From NCBI GenBank assembly GCA_020465985.1, contig JAANYP010001782.1, forward strand, positions 1 through 64,000: a stretch of 64,000 nucleotides of DNA, in the 5' to 3' direction. This stretch comes from Centrapalus pauciflorus (Eukaryota; Streptophyta; Magnoliopsida; Asterales; Asteraceae). Positions 28,615 through 40,912 of the stretch are shown here, in pieces (positions within the stretch are counted from its first letter, which is position 1; the number at the start of each line of letters is the position of its first letter). A program made the translations under genes and the position numbers. The notes below the pieces were generated by a model, which was not told the origin of the DNA, did not search any database, and saw only the letters and a list, made by a program, of their open reading frames with translations.

Positions 28615-29177
28615 CATCAGATTCTTCAGCTGACTCTGAAATAGAAGAAATGAAGAAACAAATGGTCTTACTCACTAAGGCATTTCAGAAAAAGTTATAC
28701 CGAAAACCCACCAATAACAAGATGAGATACAAGACTAGCTCACGAAAGTTTGATAAGAAGGAGAAATATGACAAGTCAGGTGAAAGCAGTGGAAAGAAAG
28801 CCAATAAATATGACAAATCTGAAAAATCAGCTAAGAAAGATACAGAGCAAAAACGCTATAACTGTGACAAGCCAGGACACTATGCCCGAGAGTGCAGAAT
28901 GCCAGTAGTCAAAAACTCAGAATACTACACAAGAAAGACACTTCTAGCTAAAGAAAAAGAAGCTGGCAAAGCTCTAATGGCTGAGGATGATCATCGGCTG
29001 CAACTATCTGAGGATGAAGACATCTTTGATGAAGATGCACATATTAACGAATCAGAACTGAGTGAGTCAGCAATGGTAGCAGAAGATGAAGTATGGGTTG
29101 GGTTGACGGATGAAGAGAATGAAGAAAAGGAAGAGTCTGATGAGGAACTAACTGAACAAATAGCAATGATGGCATAA
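28615..29177 (+). pseudogene. Y2 gag C-terminal part
   Basis: Starts where Y1 is inserted. Basic Lys/Tyr-rich region (EIEEMKKQMVLLTKAFQKK, KKEKYDKSGESSGKK), then a zinc knuckle RYNCDKPGHYAREC in which the first Cys is Arg (CGC at 28854-28856), so zinc binding is probably lost. An acidic tail (LSEDEDIFDEDAH) leads to a TAA at 29175-29177. Y1 carries the homologous segment at 25786-26350. Confidence 0.8.
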
Positions 29178-29179
29178 GG

Positions 29180-31020
29180 AGATGCTTGCTGCAGCAAAGA
29201 AAGAGAAAGTGATGAATCAGATTCAGACAAATCAGAGAGCCCAGAGACACCTGAGGTACAATCTAACTCTGAATCTGAAAATGATGATTCCTGTTTGCTT
29301 AAACAAAAAGGAACACAAATGGCTTTGAATTTAAAAAATCTTTAAAAGCCGAAAAGAAAAATCTTCATTCCTTGGAAAACAAGCTAAATCAAGAACATGC
29401 GTTAGTGTTGGATTTTTCCTAGGAAAAGGCATTAGCACTACGAGTTGTATCAGATTTACAAGATAAAACAAATGATCTTCAATGTAAAATCCAAGAACTG
29501 AATAACAATATATCTGACTTAAAAATAAACTGAATTTGGCTGAATTAGAGGCTTCAAGTTATTCTGTAAAATGTCAATCCATTTTTGAAGAAAGAACAAA
29601 ACTTTATGAGAAAATAAAAACATTGGAAGATGAGTTTATCAAAAGAGGTAAAATAAATCAACCAATATATTTAAATCAACCTAAAGATACCGAATTTTAT
29701 AATTCTAAATCTGGTATAGGTTGGAATATTCTTAAATATCTGACAAAGGCTATTTCAAATTCACCTACTTTATATGATGTCATATATATGAACTTAGGAT
29801 TACAAATGATATTTATGAAAGCATCCGACGAGATAGAATCAAGTGAAGATTCAAAAAGGCTAAGATCTGATAAAATGCAAAATTCTGTTGATTATAACAG
29901 AATAAATGAATCTAATCAAAATACTTGCATTAAAGAGGAGTATATTTAGACATATTTTGACAAGAATTTATCTAAAACTACTACTCATTCTCAAAAGCTA
30001 TATTTACCAGCTTGAATTCTTGAAAAGATGAACTCTGCTCTTGAATTGAAAATCAAAAACTTTTGAGACAGAAAATGAAAATCTTAAGGCTGAACTTAAA
30101 TCTCTGGAACAAAAGTTGCAACACCAGCCTAAAAACAAATCAAAATCAGATCAACCACCTTCAAATCCACTTGATTCTATTAATTCTGAAAAAGGACTTT
30201 GATCTGTATATGAACTCGGATTTTAACTCCTTGGAAGAAATGTTTGTTAAATAGATGAGTTTGTAAAACCTTTACACAACAAACATCCTGATGACCATAA
30301 AGAACCTGTTAGAATTATGCAAAGAATATCTACAGCTTCAAAGGAATCATCAGAACATTCACTAAGTTTACAACTGAAAAAGGAGAAAACAAAAGTTAAT
30401 TTTGTGACTCCTACTTATGAAAAAGGTGAATCATCTTCCATAAAGGACTCTATTGCACTTAAGGTCCAAAAATCAAAAGGTAAGAGACCTTTACAGAAGA
30501 AACAAGTTTCTAAAATCACTAATTCTCGTGTTTCTTGTATGTCAGATAATATTGTGAAAGGTTCTCGCAAGCAATAATGGAGAAAGAAGCAGAAAGAAAA
30601 GAAAAACAAGAGTGTAGAGTGAAGGAAACTATTGTTACAGATAGAAATAGATAATTTGAAAAATCTGTCTGTAATAATAAATTTACTGATAAATCTTGTA
30701 CTAAATACTCTCGGACTGCTTTAATTGCTTTAAATTCTGTTTCTTGTAAATCAATGCATGCTAAATCTGATAAGTTTGTATGGCTACCAAAGAAAAAGGA
30801 TCCATCTTTTAAACAGAAAAAGGTTCCATAGCAGCAACTTTCAAAATCGATTCAACATCGAACTTTACAAAACTGGATACCGAAAAGAACTGTTAAAATG
30901 TTGGTACCTAAAATAAAAGACATATCTGATGAGAAAAAGAATATTAAACCACATGATTTAATAAAGTCAAAAGTACCCAACTATAAGTGGGTACCTCACG
31001 TTTTATTTCGTCTTATAGGT
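29180..31020 (+). pseudogene. Y2 coiled-coil linker between gag and protease, degraded
   Basis: Readable pieces: 29536-29949 (FEERTKLYEKIKTLEDEFIK, NQPKDTEFYNSKSGIGW), 30063-30254 and 30317-30577 (KKEKTKVNFVTPTYEKGESS). Then come W-x-P-K repeats at about 30780-31000 (VWLPKKKDP, NWIPKRTVK, YKWVPHV). Multiple stops and frameshifts. This is the homologue of the stand-alone ORF of C1 and C2. Confidence 0.7.
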
Positions 31021-31570
31021 AAATCATGTGTGGTACCTTAACTTCGGCTGCTCAAAGCACATGACCTAAAAGAGAGAAACACTCACTAACTTTGTTGATA
31101 AGTTCTGTTGGACGGTCCGATTCAGGATTGATCAATTCTGTCCGATCGAAGGATATGGGAGTCTTGTGTACTATAAGATAACAATTCAATGTTGACGGTC
31201 TTGGTCACAACTTGTTCAGCATTGGACAACTCTGCGACAAAGAATTAGAGGTCAACTTCAAAGCAAATCGGTGCAGCATAAGATCTGGAGAAGGAAAAGA
31301 AATCCTTGCAGGGAACAGGAAAACTAATCTATACTCAATACACCTAGCCTCAATCAATCTGAAGAAGGATGTGTGCTTATTGTCAAAAGCAACATCTAAA
31401 ATTTCTTTGCTATGGCATTGTCATCTTTCTCATCTGAATTTTAATGAATTAACCAACCTTGCAAAAGGTGGTTTAGTTAAAAGGGCTACCAACTCTCATG
31501 TTTCAAAAAGAGCAGTTGTGCACAGCTTGTGATAGTGTACAACCCATTCAACCTCCAGTATCTTTTGAAA
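31021..31570 (+). pseudogene. Y2 protease remnant and GAG-pre-integrase domain; integrase core missing
   Basis: WYLNFGCSKHMT occupies the protease active-site position, where copia enzymes have Asp-Ser/Thr-Gly. Here the Asp is Asn (AAC, 31040-31042). After stops, the GAG-pre-integrase domain reads well from GLGHNLFSIGQLCD (about 31196) to WHCHLSHLNFNELTNLAKGGL. A premature stop follows at about 31530. LCTAC of the integrase zinc site is then followed at once by the proline-rich linker that normally precedes RT, so the DDE core is deleted. Confidence 0.8.
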
Positions 31571-33284
31571 CCCCCTTACCATCTGAAAACTCAGAAACTC
31601 CTATCATAGATAATATACCATCAACATCAGAAGATATCCCCGAATTCCCTATTTAGACTTAAACACGAATCAAGACCAAATTCAACCGTATCCACATACT
31701 TTTAAGTGGACAAGAAATCACCCAACTGAAAATATCATAGGTGATCCTTCTGCATCAGTCTAAACCAGAAGAGCAACCATAAACGAGTGTTTATTTTCAA
31801 ACTTCATGAGCAAAATTGAGCCAAAGAATGTTAAAGAAGCTCTTCTGGATGCTGATTGGATCGTGGCATTGCAAGAAGAGTTGAATCAGTTTGAAAGGTT
31901 GAAGGTCTGGAGATTGGTGGAGCGACCAAAAGATAAATCAATCAATGGCACGAAGTGGATTTTCAAGAATAAGAAGGATGAACATGGTGTCATCATTCAA
32001 AACAAGACTCGCCTCGTCGCCAAAGGATACAATCAACAAGAAGGGATTGATTATAACGAAACTTTCGCTCCAGTTGCCAGAATAGAAGCAATTAGGATGT
32101 TTTTGGCGTTTGCTGCTCATAAAAGCTTTACAGTTTACCAAATAGATGTAAAAAACTGTGTTTTTAGACGGGGAACTAAGAGATGAAGTGTATAGATATC
32201 AGCCCGAAGGGTTTACTGATCCTTCGAAGCTTGATCATGTATATATTTTAGATAAATCCCTGATGGCCTTAAACAAGCACCTCGTGCTTGGAATGATGCA
32301 CTTTCAACATACTTGTTGAAATGTGGATTTAACAAAGGTGCAGTGGATACTACCCTGTTTATAAAACGTCAGGGGCCAGATATTATAGTAGTTCATATGT
32401 ATGTAGATGATATAATATTTGGGTCTACAAATCCAGAATTTTGTAAGAAATTCGCTTTCTTAGGTAAACAACTGACTGATGGAATTTTCATCATTCAGTC
32501 CATATATATTCAGGACATAATAAAGAAATTTAACATGGTCAATAGTACTCCTATGAAAACTCCCATGGCTCCGGATTCCAAATCCAAACTCGATGAGGAC
32601 ATTTCAGGGAAACCTGTAGATGTAACTCATTATCGAGGAATTATTGGGTCATTAATGTATTTAACAGCAAGTAGACCTGATATTATGTTTGCTACATTTG
32701 TTTGTGCTAGATATCAGGCTAATCCAAAAGAATCACATTTCGCTGCTGCCAAAAGAATCTTAAGATATCTGAAGGGAACACCAAACCGTTTGTGGTATCC
32801 CCGGGAATCATCATTCAATTTAACTGCCTTTTCTGATGCTGATCACGCATGTGATAAAATGGATAGAAATAGCACATCAGGAGCAGTTCACTTTTTAGGT
32901 GACAAACCCGTTTGCTGGTCATCCAAGAAACAACACTGTGTTTCACTGTCTACAGCCGAAGCTGAATATGTTGCTGTATCATTGTGTTGTTCTCAAGTGT
33001 TGTGGATGAAGAGCCAACTCAGAGACTACGTGTTTACACCACAGAAGATTCCAATATATTGTGATTCTCAGAGTGCAATCGCCATAGCATCTAATCCAGT
33101 GCAACACTCTAAAACCAAACATATCGACATCCGGTATCATTCTATTGAGGATGATGTAGAAAATGGTAATATAGAATTATATTTTGTTCCTACTGAATAT
33201 CAAATAGCTGACTTGTTTACCAAAGCATTAGATGAAAAACAATTTAATTTTTTGGTATACAAGTTGGGTATGTTGAATCGTTAG
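31571..33284 (+). pseudogene. Y2 reverse transcriptase/RNase H with frameshifts and one in-frame deletion
   Basis: The pre-RT linker has stops. RT reads from MSKIEPKNVKEALLDADW (31806) through TKWIFKNKKDEHG and NETFAPVARIEAIR to about 32155. It then breaks frame, recovers as LDGELRDEVY, breaks again near 32265 and reads on from 32313 to 33284. YVDD is intact at 32400-32411. Between CKKFA and FLGKQLTDG about 25 residues are missing without a frame change. RNase H follows, ending in the usual HSKTKHIDIRYHSIEDD and DLFTKALDEKQF blocks and the stop after KLGMLNR. Confidence 0.88.
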
Positions 33285-33292
33285 ATTTAAAC

Positions 33293-34140
33293 ATTCAGTA
33301 GTTACAAATTATAATTCTAAATCTACATTTTTTAATTTGATCTACATTTGATGTTAAAATCATGAGTTTTAAAAATTAAATTTTTCAGAGTTTAACAGAT
33401 CTGGATTGTCATGTGTAGGGGGAGTAGAAAATTATTTTATCTGATTTTTAGAAAATCTGATAAATTTTATCTGATTTTTGTAGGGGGAGCAGACATTTAT
33501 AATTTTATATACATCTGAGGGGGAACTCAATTGCAAACATCAAGGGGAAGCAATATGTTTTGTTTTTAAATTTTTAGATAAAAGTTTTTTTGGTGTGTTG
33601 ATGATTTTTATTTTAATTTTTTTTTTCTATTGTTAATTTTTTTTTGTTCAATTTTTGTTGGAGTTAAATTTTTTTTTTTAATTTTAGTAGTTGTTTTTTT
33701 TATTAGTGTGAAATGGGCTTACAATAAAAAATAAACTTTATATATGTAAATAAGTGGGCCGTGTTGAATTGAAATTTGAATTTGAAAATTTCAACTATAA
33801 AGTTGAATTTCAAAATTCAAATTTACTTTTTCGAGATTCTCCCATCACTGTTCACCGTCTCTTTCTCTTCCTTCATTCATTATGAAGAAATCTAAAGAAA
33901 TTAAAGAAATCAGACTTTTTCAACATTTCAGTTACAAATTGTAAGTTCATTTCATAGTTTTATGTCTTGTTTTCCAGTTTTTATGTTAAATGTTTAGATT
34001 CAGTATTTGAATAGTGCTATTTGTGTGTGCTCGTCTGAATATGTCTGTGTTCATGGATTTTAATAATTTGATGTTCAAAATCTGAAATTAAGAGTGTGTT
34101 TGCATGCGGATTATCATCTTGAACTTAAATGTGTGTTTAC
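33293..34140 (+). repeat. 848-bp tandem duplication in the Y2 post-RNase H spacer, copy 1
   Basis: Starts at ACATTCAGTAGTTACAAATT right after the RNase H stop and recurs from 34141. It includes four G-rich polypurine-like tracts, a TATA-like TATATAT (33739-33745), a CT-rich leader (TCTCTTTCTCTTCC) and a 5' splice-site match GTAAGT (33941-33946). Confidence 0.9.
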
Positions 34141-34968
34141 ATTCTGTAGTTACAAATTATAATTCTAAATTTACATTTTTTAATTTGATCTACATTTGAT
34201 GTTAAATTCATGAGTTTTAAAATTTAAATTTTTCAGAGTTTAACAGATCTGGATTGTCATGTTCAGGAGGAGTAGATAATTATTATATCTGATTTTCAGA
34301 AAATCTGATAAATTTTATCTGATTTTTGTAGGGGCAGCAGACATTTATAATGTTATATACATCTGAGGGGGAGCTCAATTGCAAACATCAAAGGGAAGCA
34401 ATATGTTTTGTTTTTAAATTTTTAGATAAAATTTTTTTTGGTGTGTTGATGATTTTTATTTTAATTTTTTTTTCTATTGTTAATTTTTTTTTGTTCAATT
34501 TTTGTTGGAGTTAAAATATTTTTTAATTTTAGTGGTTATTTTTTTTAGTGTGAAATGGGCTTACAATAAAAAATAAACTTTATATATGTAAATAAGTGGG
34601 CCGTGTTGAATTGAAATTTGAATTTGAAAATTTCAACTATAAAGTTGAATTTCAAAATTCAAATTTATTTTATCGAAATTCTCCCATCACTGTTCACCGT
34701 CTCTTTCTCTTCCTTCCTTCATTATGAAGAAATCTAAAGAAATTAAAGAAATCAGACTTTTTCAACATTTCAGTTACAAATTGTAAGTTCATTTCATAGT
34801 TTTATGTCTTGTTTTCCAGTTTTTATGTTAAATGTTTAGATTCGGTATATGAATAGTGCTATTTGTTTGTGGTCGTCTGAATATGTCTGTGTTCATGGAT
34901 TTTAATAATTTGGTGTTCAAAATCTGAAATTAAATGTGTGTTTGCATGCGGATTATCATCTTGAACTT
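34141..34968 (+). repeat. 848-bp tandem duplication in the Y2 spacer, copy 2
   Basis: Partner of 33293-34140 with small indels and a few substitutions. TATATAT is at 34581-34587 and the donor GTAAGT at 34793. Two complete promoter-like and splice-donor modules therefore precede the env-like ORF. Confidence 0.9.
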
Positions 34969-36122
34969 GAATATCAAATTTCATGTTTCAATTTCAAACA
35001 CACAAACAGAAAATTGAAATTTTTGGTTAAAACCTTTCGAGTTCATAAACACTGAAAATTGGATTCTTTTTGCAAAGAAATTGTTGTTTCTGAACAATGT
35101 TCAGTAAACAAAAGTTATTTGAAATCAATTTTCGAGTGGGACTCAAGTTTTTAAAGAATGAAAATGTCTCTGGATTCTAATTTTTGAAAATCAGTGTGTG
35201 GACTTGAAAATATTTTGAAAAACATTTTCTCGAATCAAGCAGTAATCGAGAATGCATATAGTTTCATGCGAGTTGAGTGAAACACCACTCGAGAACATGT
35301 TTATTTCATTCGAGTTGGTTGATTGTTGTTTCGAGAAAATATGTAATGTTATTCGAGTTGGTTGCGTGTCAGGATTTGAATATTTTTTTCAAAACAACTC
35401 GAAAACAAAAGTCATTCGAGTCCTTTCAAGTTTATATTCGAGTTGGACTCTTGCATCATTCGAGTCATTCAACATTCATTCGAGTTGAGTCAAGTCAAGG
35501 ACAAGTTCACTAATCTAAATCGAGTTGGTCTTAGAATTAAATCGAGAAATTCTTATTTGATGATCGAGTTGAGTAGAGTTAAGGACTTAGAATTTTTTCA
35601 ATACAAGTCTCGATAATTCCTTCATTCGAGAAAGGAATGCATTTCATTCGAGTTGAGTTGTAAGTCTTTCGAGAAATCATCAAAGTTAATCGAGTTGGTT
35701 TTTAAGTATCATTCGAGTTGGTACTTTGGTACATTCGAGAAACATTCTTCATCATTCGAGTTCTATTCTTATGTCTATCGAGTTGAGTCATTCAATATCC
35801 GAGGAGCTTTACATTTCAATCGAGTATTATACTCAAATTTTGTGAAAAAGTTTCTAAGTGTTCGGAATTTTAATTTTTAAGAAAATTTCACATTTTCAAG
35901 AAATTTTTTTAAAACTGTGTTGTTCTAACATTGGTCTCTGAAAGATTGACTTTGGAATCCTATCAATAATATTTTAATATTATTGTCTGGAATCCCGATG
36001 CTTTAAACAGAAAAACACATATTTTTTATAATTTCTAGCAGAATGTTTTATTTTTCTTTTTGCAGAATTTCATTTGATTATCTGTTAAGTGTAACATACT
36101 TATTAATTTTCACAGGTTTCAA
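34969..36122 (+). promoter_or_regulatory. Y2 env-like leader: TCGA array and 3' splice site
   Basis: No supported ORF. From 35225 to 35830 there are about 25 TCGA motifs, mostly ATTCGAGTTG, TTCGAGAAA or ATCGAGTTG in sense orientation. A T-rich stretch with TTTTTGCAG (about 36064) and TTAATTTTCACAG (ending 36115) gives two candidate acceptors just before the ATG at 36123. Confidence 0.75.
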
Positions 36123-37111
36123 ATGGCTTCACAAGCTCAATCCAAACCCTCAAACTCCTCTGATTCCCATTCTTCATCAAACCACACCCTTGTATCTAAA
36201 CCAGTAAAATCCGCATCAGTCACCCGACCTTCACCTTCTACCCTCATACCAGATAACCAACTAGGCAAACCAAAATACTAGTTACCATTCCGTGATAATA
36301 ACCATCGCCTTGACACCAAAGTCATTAAAGTAAGCCATCCGATTATTGTAGACATTTAAAAGGTCATCCTTTAGGATATCTTCTACAATACAAACCCTCA
36401 ATTCCTCAGGTTTATCTTCAACAATTCTGGCATACTGTGAAATTCATTCCAGCTGATGGTAACCATCATTTCAAGGTTACCATCGATCAGTTCAAAACCA
36501 AAATAGCCTTAGCCAGATTGAGACATAATCTATTTCTGCCTCGACGAATCGATACAGTGAATTTTCCAGAATTAGCTGACTTTGAAGACTTCGTGTCAGA
36601 TGTGGAATTGGTTCATGATTTAATATGTCTGGGATATTCAAAGCCACTACCAAAGAGTTCAAAGTTCCATAGAAATGGGCTCAATGGTGAATGGTACACT
36701 CTTTTAGGCATAATCAACCGGTGCATGACGTCGAAGCACACGGGAATTGACAGGTGTAGCATACACTGACTCAGAATATTTCATGGCATCGCATTCAACA
36801 AGCATTATGACTACCCGCAGTGTATTTGGGAGGATCTAAAGGAAGTCGTGCTAGCATTGACGACAAACAGATCAAGGAAATTTGTCCCTCTTCAACATTT
36901 AATCCAAATTCTTATCAGATGCATTCTAAGGGGCAATGAAAATATTCCGAAACGATCCAGTTCTCAACGATGTCCGAATTATGTAATGATGAGCTTACAC
37001 AAGGTACCGGATTCACCGAATGCTAATATTATGCCAATTCCAGAAGAGTTATTGAAATATGCTGATCAGGAGAGTGAGAATGTAAGGTTGTACCGAATAG
37101 ATCTCTTATAG
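36123..37111 (+). pseudogene. Y2 env-like ORF, N-terminal domain, with stops
   Basis: The ATG at 36123 follows a splice-acceptor-like CACAG. The first part is Ser/Pro-rich (SQAQSKPSNSSDSHSSS) and ends at TAG 36279-36281; two more stops follow near 36357 and 36373. From about 36360 a conserved domain reads: YLQQFWHTVKF, then 36437-36769 (HHFKVTIDQFKTKIALARLR, NGEWYTLLGIINRCM), broken, and 36848-37111 (KFVPLQHLIQILIRCIL). The FWHT block recurs, from memory, in extra ORFs of SIRE-like elements in other eudicots. Not homologous by eye to the A-family env-like ORF beyond a general layout. Confidence 0.65.
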
Positions 37112-38267
37112 AGACCCAAGAACCGGGTTCTCTTAACCAAGGATTTATAGGAGAGGAGGAACTTCAGCATGGGGCTGAAGTTCAGGGAAGCCAACAAGTG
37201 AGTGAGGGAGCAGAAGTTTCAGTGAGGGGGTGGTGAAGGAGAAGCTGACAGCTCTGATTCAGAACGAACTTTGTCCAATATTAATGAGGGAGCTGCAGAA
37301 GGAGAGGACGATGATGATGATGATGATGAAGGACATGATCATAATGAGGGAGGTGCATGATTAGTTGATATAGTAGAAATTGCCAGGCAGAGTGTGAGGG
37401 ATGTACCAAGCCCAGAAAGCCGGGATAGAACCACAATTGCTGTTAGCTCCCAATAGGGAGTTAGCATTGAAGAAGTCAGTATCCCACTGACGACTGCACA
37501 CCCCACCGGCCACTCAGTCTCCTCTCAATAGGAGTCTCTTTCATTTGTTCAACGGGATGAAGCTCAAATGCTATCCGATAATCCTTTGGATTTGATGGAT
37601 ATTGAAACAAGTACACATCCGCCCGAGTGTACGACTTCTTTTGATGCACATAGTCTAGAACATATACACATTAGGACACTTGCGTCTACTTCATGTGTTG
37701 AAGTAAGTGCAGTTGAACTACGTGTGACTGCCGAATCAACCTCAGTAACGGAAGCATTTGTTGCTCCGTCACTTGAAGAGGTTGGAAGTCCACTCAGAGC
37801 TACATACTGCCATCTTTGAGCACTGGCCACGCAGAGGTTCTTTTTACAAGTTCAACTGTCGTGTCAATCGGAAGTCTATGTGACCCGGTAGTTCCTCCTT
37901 CCCCTTTTGTTACCGAAACATCTTTGACTCAAGCTTTGAATGCTGTAGTTACCGGAGTGAATAGTCATTTGACAGCCTAATTATCAGAAGTCATGTCTTA
38001 GATTACAAATATCCACAAGTTCTTAAAAAGGGCAAATCTGTAGCAGAGGAAAAACTGTGAAGCAACCAGATCCAAATCAGGCTATACAAGAGCTAAGGGA
38101 TTTTGTAGTTGAACAGTTTGATGAGAAAGTACAAAATGTATAGCCAGATCCAAATCAGGCTATACACGTTCAAACAAATTACCTAAAAACTGTGAAGCAA
38201 CCAGATCCAAATCAGGCTATACAAGAGCTAAGGGTTAGAAAGTACAGTAATAACAACTTTAGGTAAT
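37112..38267 (+). pseudogene. Y2 env-like ORF, degraded middle part
   Basis: Acidic and Ser-rich coding remnants in several frames, including a GAT/GAC microsatellite-like run near 37310-37335. No clean frame. Near 38040-38240 a 20-bp piece AGATCCAAATCAGGCTATAC occurs three times, and a piece around 38165-38186 is the inverted copy of 38258-38280, a local rearrangement. Confidence 0.5.
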
Positions 38268-39143
38268 TTGTCTGAACGTGTCTCAGCGGTGGAACAAACG
38301 TGTAAGGCTCAAGCTTCAGTGCCAAAACGAAAACATGACGAGCATGATGATGACTCCGATGATGCTCCTCATGAGGGGGAGAAGAGGAGGAAGCTTGATG
38401 AGCCAACAACTTGTTTATTGATGATCACGTATCTAGAGAAAGAGGCTGAAGCTCAAGAGAAAGGAGAAGTCGAAAGCTCAAAGGAACCTGCTGATGTTCA
38501 AAGTGAGCTGGGATTGATTCTTCATGAAGATGTTCCAGTTTCTTTATGCATTCAGTCAGAAATTTACAATTTTGAGGAGTATAATGATTCTGATGATGAT
38601 ATTCAAGAGGTTCAAGAGAAGATGTTGTTGATTCAAGGAAAAGAGAGTGAAGTAGAGAAAGAAGTTGACATTGAATTATCAGATGATGATGACATGTTTG
38701 TCTTAAAAGATATATCAGTTCAAGCTGAAAGAATTGAAGAAGAGGAAGAATTGGTTCAAGAAATTTTGAAAGATGCTATACCAACACCGACGGTTGAAAA
38801 GGCTGAGGTTACAGTTCTAGTTAAAGAAGAGATTGAAGAATTTCTGGTTGAGAATGTTATTCCACAAGAGGTTGTTGAGTTGAATAGAGTTGAAGTGATG
38901 GAAAGATTTTTTAATGAATATATTCTGGCTGACGAATTACAAAAGCAACACAGATTAAGATTTGAAGCTCAGCAAGTGGTTCAAAGGGAAATTAGAGATA
39001 TGCTTACTTTGCTCAACAAAGATGAAATCAGTAAAAAGAAAGTTAAAGCATTAGACTTATCTACGAAACAATCAGCTGAGTATATTAAGAAAAGGAATAA
39101 ACTGCCATATCTTGAAGATTACTTGGAGAAAAGAATATTCTGA
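38268..39143 (+). pseudogene. Y2 env-like ORF, acidic coiled-coil part
   Basis: 291 codons open from ATG: basic patch KRKHDEHDD (possible nuclear signal), a long Glu/Asp-rich helix-forming region with DSDDD and EEEEEL runs, then a more basic end (SKKKVKALDLSTKQSAEYIKKR). The stop at 39141-39143 separates it from the C-terminal part; a small indel probably caused this. The matching layout in A elements is coiled coil plus acidic block plus basic C-terminus. Confidence 0.6.
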
Positions 39144-39157
39144 AAGAAGTAAGCTCC

Positions 39158-39901
39158 TTGTACGTTTCTGAAACTGTTCAGAGTCTGGAGCCGAATATGC
39201 CGAACCTTGTGAATTATGCAAGTTTCTTGCGGAATAAAACTCAACCTGTGGATAAAGTAAAAAGTGAATTTAGGATAGTTGATTTAATTAAGATTGAAAA
39301 AGATCGTTTTGTTCAGATCTTCTATCCTACTTTTACTGTTTCAAGAGCTGATGGAAATACCTATTCATTCATCGAAGCTGACATGTTCAATATGCATATG
39401 GTTGATATGGAAGACTTATTTGATGAGCTATGCCGTAATAAGAGGAATGAATACTGTATATTTGCACTCAAGACAATTTTTCACTTCATGCATACCAAAC
39501 TGGTATTAATGTCTGTGCAAGATCTACAGATTGGAGTTGAGAGAGGGATGAGGAAAATAACTATTACAACTCCAAATCTAGTAATCAAGTTTGCAGGAGA
39601 TCTGAAGGAATATCAAGTCATTATGGTTAAGCATCCTGTAGTTATGTATAAAGACAAAGATAGAAAGCTAAGTGCGATGCGGAGCGTTGAACTAAATAAA
39701 TTCTGTAATGGGATTCTTCAGAAGGTGATGAATGGGTTGAAAGGAAAATTAGCATCTGATAAAAAGAGGAAGACAAAGAAGGGAGCTTTGACTGCTAATG
39801 ACAGAAAACTGATGGTTGAGTTCATTTCCAAAATCAACTGGAGACTGTCTGACAGAAAGAGTATAAGAATGTTTGAGATGAAGTTGGGTCTTGCAAATTG
39901 A
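39158..39901 (+). pseudogene. Y2 env-like ORF, C-terminal domain
   Basis: 247 codons. It resembles from memory the C-terminal part of extra ORFs in SIRE-like elements: DLQIGVERGMRKITITTP corresponds to the LGVESYQ..LN.T.P motif. No transmembrane helix is evident. It ends with a basic stretch (DKKRKTKKGALTANDRKLM), and the stop lies about 30 nt before the PPT. Confidence 0.6.
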
Positions 39902-39920
39902 ACACTTTGTTTATTTCATC

Positions 39921-39932
39921 AAAGGGGGAGAA
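39921..39932 (+). other. Y2 polypurine tract
   Basis: AAAGGGGGAGAA directly precedes the 3' LTR at 39933. Confidence 0.9.
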
Positions 39933-40222
39933 TGTTGGAACTTATTTTGGTTGATGAAATAATAAAGTGTAGGGTATAAAATGTAAATAGAACAAAGTTG
40001 TAATTAGAATACAAATACTATTTTAACGTTGTAAAAGTTTAGATCTGACATTTTTAATTACATTTTGCACGGAATCATTGGAAGCATTTTAGGGCTACAG
40101 GACACTGTTCTTCAATTCCGTATCTGTAATCATTTGGTCATAATCAAATCCTTTGGTTAGTGTTTCTAATCTTGTTCTTAATCGCTTACAATTGATTGTT
40201 GATTGATATATTAGGAATTACA
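39933..40222 (+). repeat. Y2 3' LTR (290 bp)
   Basis: Starts TGTTGGAACTTATTTTGG after the PPT and ends AGGAATTACA. It has the same length and several of the same blocks as the Y1 LTR. It is followed by C2 leader sequence and no PBS, so it is a 3' LTR. Confidence 0.88.
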
Positions 40223-40379
40223 AGCTGATTTTCAACAAGTTATCATTCATAGATACACTTTTCACAGCTTCAGTCAGTAAATCACTCATCAGTCCATAAA
40301 AGATCTTGGAAGATTCAGTATCATCAATTCAAAATAACGAATGATCATAATCAGTTTTTGAATCTTACGAAGTCTGAGT

Positions 40380-40912
40380 TGATTGTAAAACTTATTGAAT
40401 CTGAACAGATTCGTAAGAACAATTATGATATTCTTGTTCAATTAAACATAGATAAAGCTTTTGCTTTACTTGATGTCAACAAATTGAAAGAACAAGTAAC
40501 AATTTTGAGGAAAACCATAAAGTTTTGAATTCTGAGATTCATGTGCTTAAATTGAAAATATCTGAATTATCAAAAGAACTTGACGATTCTGAACAAGAAA
40601 ACTTTCAGAATGCTACTCAGTTGAAATATCTTTTTCCTGAACGATCTGATCTTTACAAGAAAGTTAAAGATCTTGAAGCAACACTCTCTAAGACAAACCA
40701 TTATGATCAAAATTATGAATCAAACAAATCTGAAGAATTTTTTAGTCTTGAAAAAGAGTTTTTCTTAACTAAAGATTTACTTGAGAAGGAAAGACATGAG
40801 TTCTTACTTCAAGAACAAGATTTCAGAAGAAAATCTAAATTGTTTGAAGATGAGAGAAAGATGTTGTTATTTACCAATCATTTGATAATGAAAGAATTTC
40901 ATATATGGTCAT
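40380..40912 (+). pseudogene. C2 gag-like ORF, 5' part
   Basis: Homologous to residues about 8-200 of the C1 protein: KSELIVKLIESEQIRKNNYD, then a stop near 40528, then 40525-40912 (SELSKELDDSEQENFQNATQ, ERHEFLLQEQDFRRKSKLFE). The start codon is not recognisable. It is interrupted at 40912 by S1. Confidence 0.75.

Larger units (their letters stand above)
28610..40222 (+). mobile_element. Y2: SIRE/Maximus-type copia element with env-like ORF, 5' part off window
   Basis: Plus strand. Order: gag remnant, coiled-coil linker, protease remnant, GAG-pre-integrase, RT-RNase H, long spacer with a tandem duplication, env-like ORF, PPT, 3' LTR. The integrase catalytic core is absent. It is inserted in C2: the C2 leader resumes at 40223, TSD candidate AGCTG. 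Confidence 0.88.

Noticed and set aside
39933..40222. Reading this LTR as the 5' LTR of C2
   Set aside because: It is preceded by a polypurine tract and followed by leader sequence without a PBS, so it is the 3' LTR of Y2.
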